A stretch of 64,000 nt of DNA from Paraspadella gotoi (lineage: Eukaryota; Chaetognatha): contig CM119270.1 in the NCBI GenBank assembly GCA_051294375.1, forward strand, positions 684,956 through 748,955, written 5' to 3'. The position numbers and the translations under genes were made by a program. This document shows positions 37,989 to 48,559 of the stretch, one piece after another. Below the pieces are notes generated by a model. The model did no database searches. It was not told the DNA's origin and worked only from the letters and a program-made list of their open reading frames with translations. Positions within the stretch are counted from its first letter, which is position 1; the number at the start of each line of letters is the position of its first letter.

Positions 37989-39623
37989 TTCCTTTTCACT
38001 CGCGACCTTAACATGTTCTGTGGTGTTCATTTGTTTATTTCCCTTCGACGCTCGTTGTCATGCGACGACGCGCGATGGAAGGAACAACAGACGATAATAA
38101 CAACGACACGACAAACGACATTAATAACAACAACGACGACAAGAGGGAAATAGTAACGTAACCTTTGCCGATTTCAAAAAGTTTGACTCTTATGAAAACA
38201 GACGACGACTCAAGATATCGATATGAAATGCCAAGGGAACGACGACGAAGACGACGACGACGGCGACGACGACGAAATAACCGCAATGACGATAAAGTCA
38301 TAGAGAGGAAAAACTAAAGTTGAAGGAAAAAAAGTGAGAGAGAGGAAAGAGAGAAAGATAAAAAGATGATAAGGATGAGAAAAGGGAACATAGTGGGGAT
38401 AAAAAAAGAGGGGAACATATGGATGGAACAAAAGAGGGGAACAAAAAGGGGAACAATAAGAGGGGAGAGCGGAGAGGAAAAAGGGAGAACGGTTAAATAG
38501 GGGAACCAAGATGGGACAAAGAAACATTAGAGGTGAACAAAAAGTGCAAACACCAAACACCCGACGCAGGGAGCGAGGGAAAGGAAAGACAAGAGGGAGG
38601 AGGAACAAATCGGAAACATTAGAGGGGAACAAAGAGGGGAAGCAAAAAGGGAAACCATGGAGGGGGGCGGGTACCGACGAGCAGTAGCCATCCGGTTATT
38701 TCAGTGTATTCGGCTATTAGCTAGAAGGTCGGAAGAGGTCATGCGATAAAAATTTGAAAAAGGTGGTAAATAAATGACAATAACAGGTAAAAAGGGAAAA
38801 ACAAGTCAAAAGAAAAAGAAAAATAAAACATGCACAGAAACAATAGGGTCCGAAGAGAAGCAGAGGAGGAGAGAATAAAGGAATAAACAACGAAATAAAG
38901 CAGAGAAAAGAATACGCGTGAAAGAAAAAAAAAGGTTGGACGCGTACGATAAGAAGAAGTATAAGGAAGCATTTTTTAAGTCAGACTAAGAATTCGCGTC
39001 CAAGAGAGACAAAAGAATGCGACGATGACAGACGAAAACACGTCAGACGACTGAACGACGGACAAAGACGATCGGACGTAAAGACGGGCAAAGCCGGACG
39101 AACGCAACCGAACGAACGAAAAGAAGACGACGCAACAACCGACAAAGACGACTATCGAGAGGACGACAACGACGACGTGACAAAAATAGAGCGGAAAAAC
39201 AACAAACGAGAATATAAGGGTTGCTTTGGTTCCCTGCTAGCAGTTTTGATCCTCGGCTGTGATCTTTATTGTTTCCCACGTTAAAATGATTTTGCCGAGG
39301 AGGTAATTTTTTTAGTATTACAGTGTGTTATTTAGAAGCAAAAAGAGTAGCTTAGGGTTTTCTGTCCAGTCCTGTCTTTACGCCAACCTATCTGTCTATC
39401 TGTTAGCGCGCGGAGCTGAAAATTTCTGCACATTCTAACTTATATCATGACATGTTGTCGGGCATTTCATAAGTTCGTGATCCGGTGGCTCATGAGTAGA
39501 TAGCCATCAGCGTCATGACCACTGCATTACCGAGGTTCACACACCTTAATCGCCTTATCCGGCAGACACACAATTAGGGAATAATTTAGACATTTGATAA
39601 TAAACATAAAACGCCGAATACCC
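37590..39623 (-). repeat. Duplicated block C, copy 3 (inverted)
   Basis: Reverse complement of about 11005-9186, including the hairpin (37773-37808), GA/CT array, CGA runs, the TGTTCCCC minisatellite (38385-38660) and the SINE head (39476-39545). It is truncated by a 25-N gap. The 38660-39190 part is the most diverged. Confidence 0.92.
39476..39545 (+). mobile_element. tRNA-like SINE head, block C copy 3
   Basis: Plus-strand version with GATCCGGTGGCTCATGAG and a weakened B box (GAGGTTCACAC). Confidence 0.45.
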
Positions 39624-39648
39624 NNNNNNNNNNNNNNNNNNNNNNNNN
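39624..39648. other. 25-N gap at the edge of block C copy 3
   Basis: Exactly 25 N; the duplicated block ends here and a (GA)n run begins on the other side. Confidence 0.99.
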
Positions 39649-39682
<34 letters not shown>

Positions 39683-39829
39683 CTTTTCTTACCTAGAGGT
39701 CTCTCGTTCGAATCCGCGCGTTGGAAAGTAATTTTTCACGTCGGTCTACAACTCCCCAACAAAATGTAGCCAACAGAAAAGTTCTTCGTTTATTTTCTTT
39801 CTTTAGATTTTAAAATTTAAAAGTTATTT

Positions 39830-39863
<34 letters not shown>

Positions 39864-39990
39864 TTCAATATCTTTTCTCATTCCGACATCCGTCTTCCCC
39901 ACATTCTTCCTTTTAAATTCTCATCTTCTTTTCTCCATCCCTCCTCTCCACTTCCCCATCCCCTCCTCCTTTTCCCCTCCTCCCAACACC
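39649..39990. repeat. GA run, B-box-like sequence and (AATC)n
   Basis: Opens with (GA)n (39649-39680). CTCGTTCGAATCCGCGCG near 39705 resembles a tRNA T-loop/B box with no convincing A box upstream, so it may be a SINE fragment. (AATC)n runs at 39833-39861, then C/T-rich DNA leads to the gap. The minus-strand frame here is mostly N. Confidence 0.6.
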
Positions 39991-40662
39991 NNNNNNNNNN
40001 NNNNNNNNNNNNNNNNNNNNNNNNNNNNNNNNNNNNNNNNNNNNNNNNNNNNNNNNNNNNNNNNNNNNNNNNNNNNNNNNNNNNNNNNNNNNNNNNNNNN
40101 NNNNNNNNNNNNNNNNNNNNNNNNNNNNNNNNNNNNNNNNNNNNNNNNNNNNNNNNNNNNNNNNNNNNNNNNNNNNNNNNNNNNNNNNNNNNNNNNNNNN
40201 NNNNNNNNNNNNNNNNNNNNNNNNNNNNNNNNNNNNNNNNNNNNNNNNNNNNNNNNNNNNNNNNNNNNNNNNNNNNNNNNNNNNNNNNNNNNNNNNNNNN
40301 NNNNNNNNNNNNNNNNNNNNNNNNNNNNNNNNNNNNNNNNNNNNNNNNNNNNNNNNNNNNNNNNNNNNNNNNNNNNNNNNNNNNNNNNNNNNNNNNNNNN
40401 NNNNNNNNNNNNNNNNNNNNNNNNNNNNNNNNNNNNNNNNNNNNNNNNNNNNNNNNNNNNNNNNNNNNNNNNNNNNNNNNNNNNNNNNNNNNNNNNNNNN
40501 NNNNNNNNNNNNNNNNNNNNNNNNNNNNNNNNNNNNNNNNNNNNNNNNNNNNNNNNNNNNNNNNNNNNNNNNNNNNNNNNNNNNNNNNNNNNNNNNNNNN
40601 NNNNNNNNNNNNNNNNNNNNNNNNNNNNNNNNNNNNNNNNNNNNNNNNNNNNNNNNNNNNNN
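39991..40662. other. Assembly gap (672 N)
   Basis: Flanked by CCTCCC-type pyrimidine sequence on both sides. Confidence 0.99.
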
Positions 40663-40937
40663 TCGCCTTTTCCCCCTCTCTCCCTACTCTTCTCCCTCTC
40701 TCTCTTTCTCTCTTCATATCTCCCTCTCCTCCCTCCCTCTCTCTCTCCCCCGCTCCCTCTCTAATTTCGTTAAACGTTTTTCCCTAAACGAAGAACCCAA
40801 ATTTCTTCATCTCATTCATCATCGTCGTCGTCGTCGTCGTTGTCGTCGTCGATCAATCCGAGGGAATCGATCTCAGCGGCGGCGGCGGAAGCGGCAGCGT
40901 TAGCGGCAGAGCAGCAGCATCGGCGGCAGCCGCGGCG
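40663..40937. repeat. CT-rich, (GTC)n and GCG cluster
   Basis: CT-rich to 40760, then a GTC triplet run (40823-40850), then GCGGCGGCGGAAGCGG-type DNA to the gap. A frame compatible with the open frame beyond the gap reads through this part, but it is largely repeat-encoded. Confidence 0.7.
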
Positions 40938-41132
40938 NNNNNNNNNNNNNNNNNNNNNNNNNNNNNNNNNNNNNNNNNNNNNNNNNNNNNNNNNNNNNNN
41001 NNNNNNNNNNNNNNNNNNNNNNNNNNNNNNNNNNNNNNNNNNNNNNNNNNNNNNNNNNNNNNNNNNNNNNNNNNNNNNNNNNNNNNNNNNNNNNNNNNNN
41101 NNNNNNNNNNNNNNNNNNNNNNNNNNNNNNNN
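40938..41132. other. Assembly gap (195 N)
   Basis: GC-rich on the left edge; a protein-like open frame on the right edge. Confidence 0.99.
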
Positions 41133-41210
41133 AACTGGGCCCAAGCGGACGCGAAGTCCCAAGCAATCGCCAACCAAGCAAAGTTGGCGATTGCTTGGCT
41201 TGAGAAGTAG
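41133..41210 (+). CDS. Possible C-terminal end of an unknown protein (5' end lost in gap)
   Basis: The plus frame that begins directly after the gap reads 25 codons, including QADAKSQAIANQAKLAIAWL, and then TAG at 41208-41210. The alanine/lysine/glutamine-rich composition is helix-like and unlike the repeat-derived frames around it. No family is recognised. It overlaps a perfect 16-bp inverted repeat (41159-41198), which itself generates part of the alanine/asparagine pattern, so the coding appearance may be accidental. Confidence 0.2.
   Translation, partial: NWAQADAKSQAIANQAKLAIAWLEK
41159..41198 (+). other. Perfect 16-bp hairpin
   Basis: CCAAGCAATCGCCAAC (41159-41174) and its exact reverse complement (41183-41198) are separated by an 8-base loop. 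It is not part of any simple repeat. No T run follows, so it is not a typical terminator. Its role is unknown. Confidence 0.8.
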
Positions 41211-41249
41211 ATAATACGAAATAGAGCCTCTTCTCTACCATGGTTTAGA

Positions 41250-41490
41250 ATTCCTTGCTTTCCTCCTCCTATTTCTCCTTCCCATCCTCCTCTTCTTCCT
41301 CCTCCTCCTCCTCCTCTTCCTCCTTCCCATATCTTCCTCCTTCCCATCCTCCTCTTCCTCTTCCCTCTTCCTCCTCCTCCTCCTCTTCCTCCCACTCCTC
41401 ATCCTCCTCTTCCTCCTTCCCTCCTTTCCTCCTTCCCATCCTCCTCCTCTTCCTCTTCCCTCTTTCTCCTCTTCTTCCTCAACCGCCACT
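41250..41490 (+). repeat. (TCC)n/(CTT)n pyrimidine triplet tract
   Basis: About 240 bases of TCC and CTT triplets with CCCAT interruptions. Poly-S and poly-R/E frames on the two strands are artefacts. Confidence 0.88.
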
Positions 41491-41557
41491 TAACTGCTCC
41501 TCCTTTTTACAATTAATTTCCTCCCAATGGACGAAAATGTAATGAAGGAAAAAGAAG

Positions 41558-41562
<5 letters not shown>

Positions 41563-41614
<52 letters not shown>
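41563..41614 (+). repeat. Pure (CGA)17 run
   Basis: Fifty-two bases of uninterrupted CGA triplets, the longest perfect trinucleotide run in the window. It is followed by GAT/GAC triplets at 41648-41715. Confidence 0.95.
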
Positions 41615-41715
41615 CGAAAACGGAGATTAATCGGAAGAAGATATTCTTAATGATGATGAAGATGACGATGACGATGATGACGACGATGTTTATAACGGTG
41701 ATGATGATGATCAAT

Positions 41716-42240
41716 GTCATTTATTGTTAGCGATAAAGTAAGACGATAGAGAGGTGCGGTCAGAAAAGCGTAACTGTCGGGCAGAGAGAATCGGGCAAAA
41801 ACTGGGCGGAGATCGAGGAAGAAAAAGATGAACGGAGGAAGAGAAGGGGGGAGGGCGTGGGGGAGGAAAGGAAGGAAGTTAATGACAACGACATCGTCTA
41901 CAATGACGATGATAACAGAGACGACGACGATGATGATGACAACAATGACTCAGATGAAGACAAACAGGACTGCAACAAGTACAAGGAAACCTTTGACAAC
42001 TTCTTAAAGCTATCTACCTTACCTGTTCTTTCTTCCCTACCCCCTACTTACCTCTTTTCCCTACCCCATACTTACCTTTCTTCCCTACTCCCTACTTACC
42101 TCTCTTTCCTCTCTTTGCCCCTTTTTTATCAATATCCTTTATCAAACCGATATTATTCACACACTCCTCGGTCAATTCCACAGAATGTCTCCCTATACTC
42201 GCATCTTATATTTGAAATTAAGTTAGTTTTAACATTTTAG
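41716..42240 (+). other. Acidic open frame over GAC/GAT triplets, then a 24-bp minisatellite
   Basis: A frame from ATG at 41857 to 42240 starts with a D/N/E-rich segment encoded by GAC/GAT triplets, then a short mixed stretch (KQDCNKYKETFDNFLKL). It then enters three 24-bp tandem units (TTCCCTACCCCCTACTTACC and variants, 42033-42104). The repeat-encoded body makes a real protein unlikely. Confidence 0.4.
42033..42104 (+). repeat. 24-bp minisatellite, three units
   Basis: Three consecutive 24-base units begin TTCCCTAC and contain TACTTACC, with two or three substitutions between units. Confidence 0.92.
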
Positions 42241-42540
42241 CGGAATTATGAATTAATTATTTAGTTAATTTAGTTAATTAATTTTAATTATTCAATCATT
42301 TAAATGATTTGTCAATGAATAATATAATTAGCTTTTAATTTATAACAATTAATTAATTAATAAATTTTTTTATACGTTCCGAACCCTCGCAGAAAAATTA
42401 AAGATAAGGGATCGCGAACTTGAAAATTGTTACTAACACGCCAATGAGATAACCCTTAGCTAAGACTAAGAATATAATTCAGTTTTATATTCAAACCTTA
42501 AAATTGTTTAACCAAAAAGTTAAAAATAGCGACGAAGGTT
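42241..42540. other. AT-rich intergenic DNA
   Basis: Dominated by TTAATTAATT-type sequence (42250-42370). No gene or named element is seen. Confidence 0.75.
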
Positions 42541-42656
42541 TGGTTTACCATTTGACCTCCTTATGTTACCCGCAAACCCGTGTTCCAAGACACCATGAAC
42601 CGAGTTCAGTACATTCCATGTTGCCCTTCTGACATGGAATTCAGCAAACAACGTAT

Positions 42657-42857
42657 TTGGAGGTAATTTTTTGTTGTAACCAGGATGTCATTTTTCATTT
42701 TATTGCGCCCCGCTTCCCCAGTAGACCGGCCAGATGGACGTTCGATTTTATTCTCAAATTGACCCAAATGGCGGATCTCCTTGGAAACGACCCACCGTCC
42801 TGCGACGCACTCTTGGAGGCTGGGATTAAAGCGGGTCGCCTTGGCCCGCCGAGATGA
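42657..42857 (+). other. Short open frame in a low-repeat GC-balanced patch
   Basis: A 66-codon ATG frame of mixed composition (for example MADLLGNDPPSCDALLEAG near its end) ends with TGA at about 42855. It lies in a patch (42540-42860) free of simple repeats. A CTTCCCCAG at about 42712-42720 could be a splice acceptor. No family is recognised; it may be an exon, a transposon fragment or chance. Confidence 0.18.
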
Positions 42858-42859
42858 AC

Positions 42860-43232
42860 GGGGTCAACTGATTATATATAATATGAGAAATTATATTAGA
42901 ATATAATCTAATAAACTATGTAAGATGAGTTAATTTTATTTTATTTTTTTTATTTCTTATTTAATTAGTTTGGTCTTTTTTTTTTTTTTTTTTTTTTTTA
43001 GCGGAGTCATTTCCCTCTCTATTTCTTTCTCTACCCCTCTCAGCTCTGTCTCTCGCTTTCTGCTTTCGAACTCCTCTCTCTCTCTCTCTCTCCTCTCTCT
43101 CTCATCGTCTTCCTCTCTCTCTCTCTCCCATCTGCTCATCTCTCTCTCTCTCTCTCTTTCCTCTCACACACATAACAACATCCTCGTTAAAATTCCTTTT
43201 ATTGCTTTTCCTTCTTCACGGATCAATTGTTG
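42860..43232. repeat. AT-rich stretch, poly-T and CT array
   Basis: AT-rich to 42965, a T run (about 42977-43000), then CT-rich sequence to 43165. The frames are poly-F/S. Confidence 0.8.
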
Positions 43233-43502
43233 TTATCGCCTCCTCCCCCTCCTCCACTTCCCCTCCCTCTCCCCACCTTCTTCCCTCTCCTCCTCCCCTC
43301 CTTCCTCCTCTCCTCCCCTCTTTAGCAATTCTCTGCCGCCTTGGCACCTCAATACGCGGTTGGCTCGGCGTCTTTTCGGACAGCTCATAGGCCGAGCCTG
43401 CACGGTGCCCGCCGCCTGCCGCAGCCCCGCGCTGGACCCTTCGGTTCCCTCTTTACAATCAGCATAATCCTCGGAGGAGAAGAAGTACTGACGTCGTATC
43501 CT
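43233..43502 (-). other. Minus-strand open frame, possible exon
   Basis: No stop occurs on the minus strand between TAG at 43503-43505 and TAA at 43233-43235. The first 60 residues have a natural-looking composition (for example QYFFSSEDYADCKEGTEG, and RPMSCPKRRRANRVLRC further on). The last 25 become G/E/R repeat-like, because the plus strand there is CCTCCC-rich. The plus strand is also open (43341-43727). No family is recognised. Confidence 0.2.
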
Positions 43503-44390
43503 CTATGTGTGATCGTTCGGCCCTGGCGTGTTCTCCGCTCTCGCCTCGCCGCTTCGCTCTGCTCTCTCTTCTCTTTCTCTTCTTCCTCCTCTCTCTTGTT
43601 CCATTTGGTTTTTTTTTTATTTTTTTTGTTTTTTTTTGTATTTCGGGCTTTTTTTTTTCTTTATCTTACTCTGATCTCCTCCAGGAGAACTGAGGAGAAG
43701 ATACCGAGAGACGCGGCGATGAGGTGAGGCTGTGTGAGAGAGGGAGGAGGGGAGAGCAGGCGAGAGAGGAGAGAGAGAGAGTTGGAGTATTTCCGATAGT
43801 GTATGAACAGCTCGACGAGAAGGACAGAAGAAAGAGAGAAAGAGAAAGAAGAGAAGGAGAGACGGCACAGGAGCTGGGTGGACTGTGCCAACTTTAACAA
43901 AATTTTTTTCCTGGTTCTCATTGTCGTCTGGAAGCTTTAATCCCGGCAAACTCGCGTTGAATATTTTAAGCACAACACCTCAGAATTTTCTCCCTCTCTC
44001 TCCTCCTATTCTCTATCTACTTATCTCTCCTCCTTCCCTCTCCTGTCTCTTCCTTTTCTCCTCTCCTTCCTCTTCTCTTCCTCTATACTACGTATAGTCC
44101 CTTTTTAATAACTTAACGATGGGATTAACATGAGAGGAGTTAATGATTCGGTCTTGAACCGTTTACCGCTTTGAGAGAGAGAGAGAGAGAGAGATGAGAG
44201 TGAATGCGAGGAAGGAGAGAGAAGAAGAAGAGGAGAAAAGAGAGAAGAAGGATAGAAATCAGATTATAATTCAATATAATCATGTTTCCTCAACAGTGAG
44301 GCCTCTTCCAATCCTTTATTTCCTTCACTTGATTTTATTTCTTATTCCCAACTTTTTTTTATGAAAATGTGCGTGCAGACTTTTTTTGAA
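43503..44390. other. Pyrimidine/purine mosaic, no gene seen
   Basis: Contains TCTTC-rich and T-rich DNA (43560-43680), GA-rich DNA (43730-43870), CCTCTC-rich DNA (43985-44090), a GA run (44173-44195) and a short AT-rich stretch. Confidence 0.7.
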
Positions 44391-44404
44391 TTTTGGCGCC
44401 AAAA
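44391..44404. promoter_or_regulatory. Perfect palindromic E2F-type site
   Basis: TTTTGGCGCCAAAA is a 14-bp perfect dyad that contains the E2F/DP core in both directions. No convincing gene follows within 2 kb, so function is unproven; the match alone could be chance. Confidence 0.3.
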
Positions 44405-44474
44405 CAGAGAAATAAAAATATTATCGTCGCTGGAGAAGAGGAAAGGTAAATTCGTCATAATGAGCCAAATAATA

Positions 44475-44575
44475 GAATAATAATAATAATAATAATTACA
44501 TAATAATAATAATAATTAATAATAATTTAATTAATAATAATAAATAATAATAATAATAATTAATAATAATATATA
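44475..44575 (+). repeat. (AAT)n microsatellite
   Basis: AATAAT triplets with TTACAT and TTAAT interruptions over about 100 bases. Confidence 0.93.
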
Positions 44576-45080
44576 AAAGATTCATAACAGATTATAGATT
44601 TTAAAGGTAAATAAATATGCCAATGTTGTAGTAAAAATTAGCGACGTCGGTTTTTAGGCCAAACGATTATTGTAGTGCAGTGGAGATTAAAGTAAGTGCA
44701 CGACGAGTAGGGAAATTTACGATTATCCCTCGACTTTTTTTGGAAGACATCAGCAACGGAATCAAAACTCAATAAAATAGATCAATAGTAAATCCAGAAA
44801 AAAGAAAGACAGGAAGCGAGGGAACTAACGCGGAAAATTACCCGCGGCTTTTTTTCTAATTGCGTTGTTTTTTTAGTCGGATCTGCTTATCAGCAGATCC
44901 CGACTCTATAACTCACTTTTTTAACTCACCTTTTTTCGGTCCGTACGGTCCGGCCCCCTCAAATATTGTCGGGCACACACTTATATATTCATTGTCAGAT
45001 AACATCGAATTATTGATAAAATTATGCAAAAAAAAATTGATGGTCCATGCGCCGTTCCACGTAACCGGCTCTGTCTGGGC
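44576..45080. repeat. Low-repeat stretch with a fragment shared with block C
   Basis: ATCAGCAGATCCCGACTCTA (about 44888-44910) followed by CACTTTT and CGGTCCG...CCCCCTC matches 9923-9976 and 20960-21012. This third copy, outside block C, shows that the sequence belongs to a dispersed repeat. The rest has no recognisable feature. Confidence 0.6.
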
Positions 45081-46060
45081 CCGCCCTCCTGTCCGTCCTC
45101 CGTCCCACCTTAGCAAAAAACACCAAAATTACTTCGTGGTTGAATGGATGGGGATTTATAATGAAATATGTGTGTGGATAGGTAAGTGTGTGATTGAGCT
45201 GGATATTAAGTTTCGATGAATCGTCCGAGTGGAAATGAAGATTTAAACTCGAATCAACAAAAAAAATATATTCACTAATTGAACACCAATTGGCTCATGC
45301 AGTGGATGGCTGAATTGACCTGGAATTTTGTATGTGGTAGGAAAAGTGTGTTGATTTGAACAGGAAATCCAAAGTTTCGGATGGAATAGTTGAGTGCGAA
45401 ATGAAGTTTAAATTGGAATAAAAACAAAAAACCTGTTTTACTAATGCATTAAATGCTTCTTTTTCCTTTTATTATTAAATGTATCTGCAGGGATGTATTA
45501 ATAAATCTAATAATTAACAGTAATTAATCAATTAGTAAATATAATAATCAATAATTAGATTAATTTAGTCATCATCCGTCCATCCGTCCCATCTTATGCA
45601 AAAGCTCCAATAACTTCGTGAATTGGCTGGTTGGATTGAATTAAATTGTTGTGTCGTGGGTTAGGAAAGGTGTGTTCGATAAAGCTGGATTTATAAAATT
45701 TCGATGGAATCGTGTGCAGTCGATAATTAGTTTAAATGAAAAAAACATTAAGTCGAATTTACTAAAATCTACTTATTTTAACCAATAAATACTCCCAATA
45801 ATCATAATTGATGGATAGATTGTAGTTTGAAATTTCTTGTGTGTGGCGTAGGAAAACCGCTATGACGAAGCTTGATATACAAGTTTTCAGTGGAAACGTA
45901 CCAGTGAAAGAGTTTCATATTGCAAAATAAATATTGAGTCACTATTTACTTGGAATTTTTTTACCCCCTTTATTTTAAACCCATGATAGATTGAGATAAT
46001 TTTGTGAGCCCAGTAAGAAAGCGCTCTGATGAAGAAGATATGACTCAACTATTCTGGATG
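45080..46060 (+). repeat. Degenerate tandem family, ~150-300 bp spacing
   Basis: Four to five diverged units. Each carries an ACTTCGTG...GGATGG-like segment, a TGTGTGTGG...TAGG segment, GTGTGTTGAT...AAGCTGGATAT, then TTTCGATGGAATCGT and GTGGAAATGAAG...TTTAAA. The TTTCGATGGAAT-like marker recurs near 45215, 45375, 45690 and 45880. It is non-coding. Confidence 0.65.
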
Positions 46061-47149
46061 TTCCATATTCCCCCTCCCTTACCCCCCCCGCCCCCCTCTC
46101 TCATCTCCTCTCTCTCTCTCTTTGACGTCCAATGGACAGAACAATTGCGAATTTTTTGCGAATCGAACTAAAAATCATTGATCTGAATAACAATTGAAGA
46201 ATATTGTATCTGTTGTCTTCTTATCTCCTAAGTCTTCTGTTCTCTTCGTCTCTTCCTCCTCTCTTGCTATTTTTACACAATCCATTCCTCCCTCCCCTCA
46301 CTCCCTCTTTCCCTCTCTCCTTTCCCTCTTCTCCTCATCTTCTCCCTCGCCTCTCCTTCTCTTCCTCTCTTTCCTCTTCCCTCTCCTCTCTCTCTCCCTC
46401 CCCCCTTAACTATCTCCGCAATAACTTCTTACTGGTTATATTTTTTATCCTTCTGCCCCTTTCGCCGGTAAACTTCGATTAAAATTTCCGTTCGGCGTCG
46501 TTACTTTGGTTTCGGCAGTTCGTTGTCTAATTTGGTGATAACATGAGAAGGTGAGTGAATAAAAATGGAGGTTAGAATGAGTTCACTGGTGGTTCGTTGG
46601 AGGGGGTGTTGAGTGTGTCTATTGATGGCTGATGTCTTGGGGCTGTAGTTGGATAGTGTTAGGCGTCCAAAGCCACTCCATCCGAAAGTTGATTAGGGTC
46701 TACTCGCCCGATTTTATGGTGATTACATTTCGTCTTTTTCTGTGTTGGTTATTTCCTCCGTCTCTTTTTTCTGTGGAGACTAGAGTGATAGAGAGAGAGA
46801 GAAAGAGAGAGAGATGAGAGGAGAGAGAAGGAAAGAAGAGATGAAAGGACGAGATGAGAGAGAGAGAAGAGATGATGAATCGAGGAACTAGACATAATAT
46901 GGGCGGAGGTGTGTGGGTGTGTGGGATATGTGGTTTGAGTAGGATGGACTTCAGTTGGGGGGACTTGAGCTTTGTGTTGGTTGGGGTGTGTATGGGCATG
47001 GTTGGATTTGATTTTGAGGATGAGAGACTTGATTACATTTTTCTCTCTTATGTTGATTTCGACTTTTGACATGAACGGAACGATGTAGAACTTAAGGGTC
47101 GGTAAAATCTACAATGGGGTAGTCTCTTTCTCCTTCTTTCTTGGTTCTG

Positions 47150-47206
<57 letters not shown>

Positions 47207-47465
47207 TCTCTCTTTCTCTCTCTCTCTCTCTCTTTCTCTTTAAAGGATTACAAAACGAATTTATAAGTTTTTTTTCTTATTTTTTTCGCCAAAGGAAAAT
47301 AAAACGCTTTTCTTGTAAATGGAAAAGAGGTTTAAGTGTTTTCGTGTCCTTTTCTTGTTTTGCAAAACATTTTCTCACTCTCATTCTCTCTCTCTCTCTC
47401 CCTTTCTCCGTCTTTCTCCTTGTATATTTTTGGTTGCAGATTCTCGTTATAAAAATTGCAATTCA
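46061..47465. repeat. CT/GA-rich mosaic, no gene seen
   Basis: Includes CCCTCC/CTCTCC tracts (46070-46120, 46285-46410), GA runs (46785-46870), a G/T-rich stretch (46890-47000), and CT arrays (47154-47245, 47378-47405). Confidence 0.75.
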
Positions 47466-47665
47466 CTTGTTTAACTTCGGAGTCGGGCATTGCGTAAGTT
47501 TGTGGATAAGGCGCTACGTGGGTTGTAGATGACTGTCCGTAACTTCTATAACCCCCTCTAGCAGCCATGGAACGGGTCCCTGGGCTTGGAACCAGGCTTG
47601 AGTGTTTTCCACGCCCCCAAGGCGGCTTACGGCCGTCCTCACGCTTCCCGCAGGGTGGGTACCGA

Positions 47666-47722
47666 GTTGGGATTGAACGGTCATGAGCTGATGGCTTTAC
47701 TCAATAAGCCACCGGGTCATGC
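47666..47722 (-). mobile_element. tRNA-like SINE, minus-strand copy of a head-to-head pair
   Basis: Minus-strand reading: GACCCGGTGGCTTATTGAG (A-box region, with GCTT/AAGC able to pair as a D stem), CAGCTCATGACC, then GTTCAATCCC (B box). The body extends to about 47480 and includes CGGCCGTAAGCCGCC and CAAGCCTGGTTCCAAGCCC. Confidence 0.6.
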
Positions 47723-47794
47723 TTATAGGTAGGGTGAACCTGGGCAATGCCCGACTACAAGTTCACACCACCTATAAACATGACACCTTCAGTC

Positions 47795-47850
47795 GTGACC
47801 CGCTGGCTCATTAAGAAGACCCCTAGGTACCGGGTTCAATCCCAACACGG
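47795..47850 (+). mobile_element. tRNA-like SINE, plus-strand copy of a head-to-head pair
   Basis: GTGACCCGCTGGCTCATTAAG, described here by its A-box region at 47800-47815, followed by GTACCGGGTTCAATCCCAA (B box). The body to about 47945 includes GGACGGCCGTAAACCGC and CAAGCCTGGTTCCAAGCC. The middle (anticodon-arm) section is shorter than in the minus-strand partner. Confidence 0.6.
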
Positions 47851-47959
47851 TACCTACCCTGCGGGACGAACCAGGACGGCCGTAAACCGCATAAGAGGCC
47901 TGGAAAACCCCCAAGCCTGGTTCCAAGCCATGGAACCATTTCATGGCCTTATCTACAAC

Positions 47960-48430
47960 TTTATCAAACTAAATTCACAAATCATATCTACTTGTATGTT
48001 TTACATATTATAAGGGAATGAGGGATGTCGTTGTTGTCTTCTGAAAATTGAGGAAGCTTGCACACATCATGAAGTTAAAACTAATTAGATATTAAACATC
48101 TTGTTGGAAAGTCCTTAATTGAAATATCAAAATATATGTCGTGTGTCACCTTGGAAAAAGGCAGAACAGAAAAAAGTTTAGTATTATCATAATTGATTTA
48201 AAATCTTTTTTGGACAAAGTAATATTCTTCCTTTAATATTTTTTTGTTCTCTTTCCTTCAACTTTCCTTTCCTCCTCTTCTTCCTCCTTTTCCTCTCTTT
48301 CCTCTCTTTCCTCCTCTTCATCCTCCTTTTCCTTTTCCTCCTTAAATCTCCTTTTTTTCTCCCAAAGAAAATAATAATTCCCTTTTCCCCTAAAATCATT
48401 AAGAGTCGACGAAAATTAGATTTCGTTCTG

Positions 48431-48469
<39 letters not shown>

Positions 48470-48559
48470 GCTTCAATAGATAATATATACCTCTTCTCTG
48501 CTTCTTCTACATCCACCCTCCCCCCCCTTCCGTTCCCCCTACGTTAACATATTGCTTCG
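47960..48559. other. No gene seen; TTTCCTCC and CT tracts
   Basis: A low-repeat AT-rich stretch runs to 48200. TTTCCTCTTC-type pyrimidines follow (48245-48350), and a CT tract lies at 48428-48470. Confidence 0.75.

Noticed and set aside
39700-39725. tRNA 3' half (GTTCGAATCC B-box-like)
   Set aside because: Only the B-box-like part is present; GA repeats and a gap lie where the A box should be.
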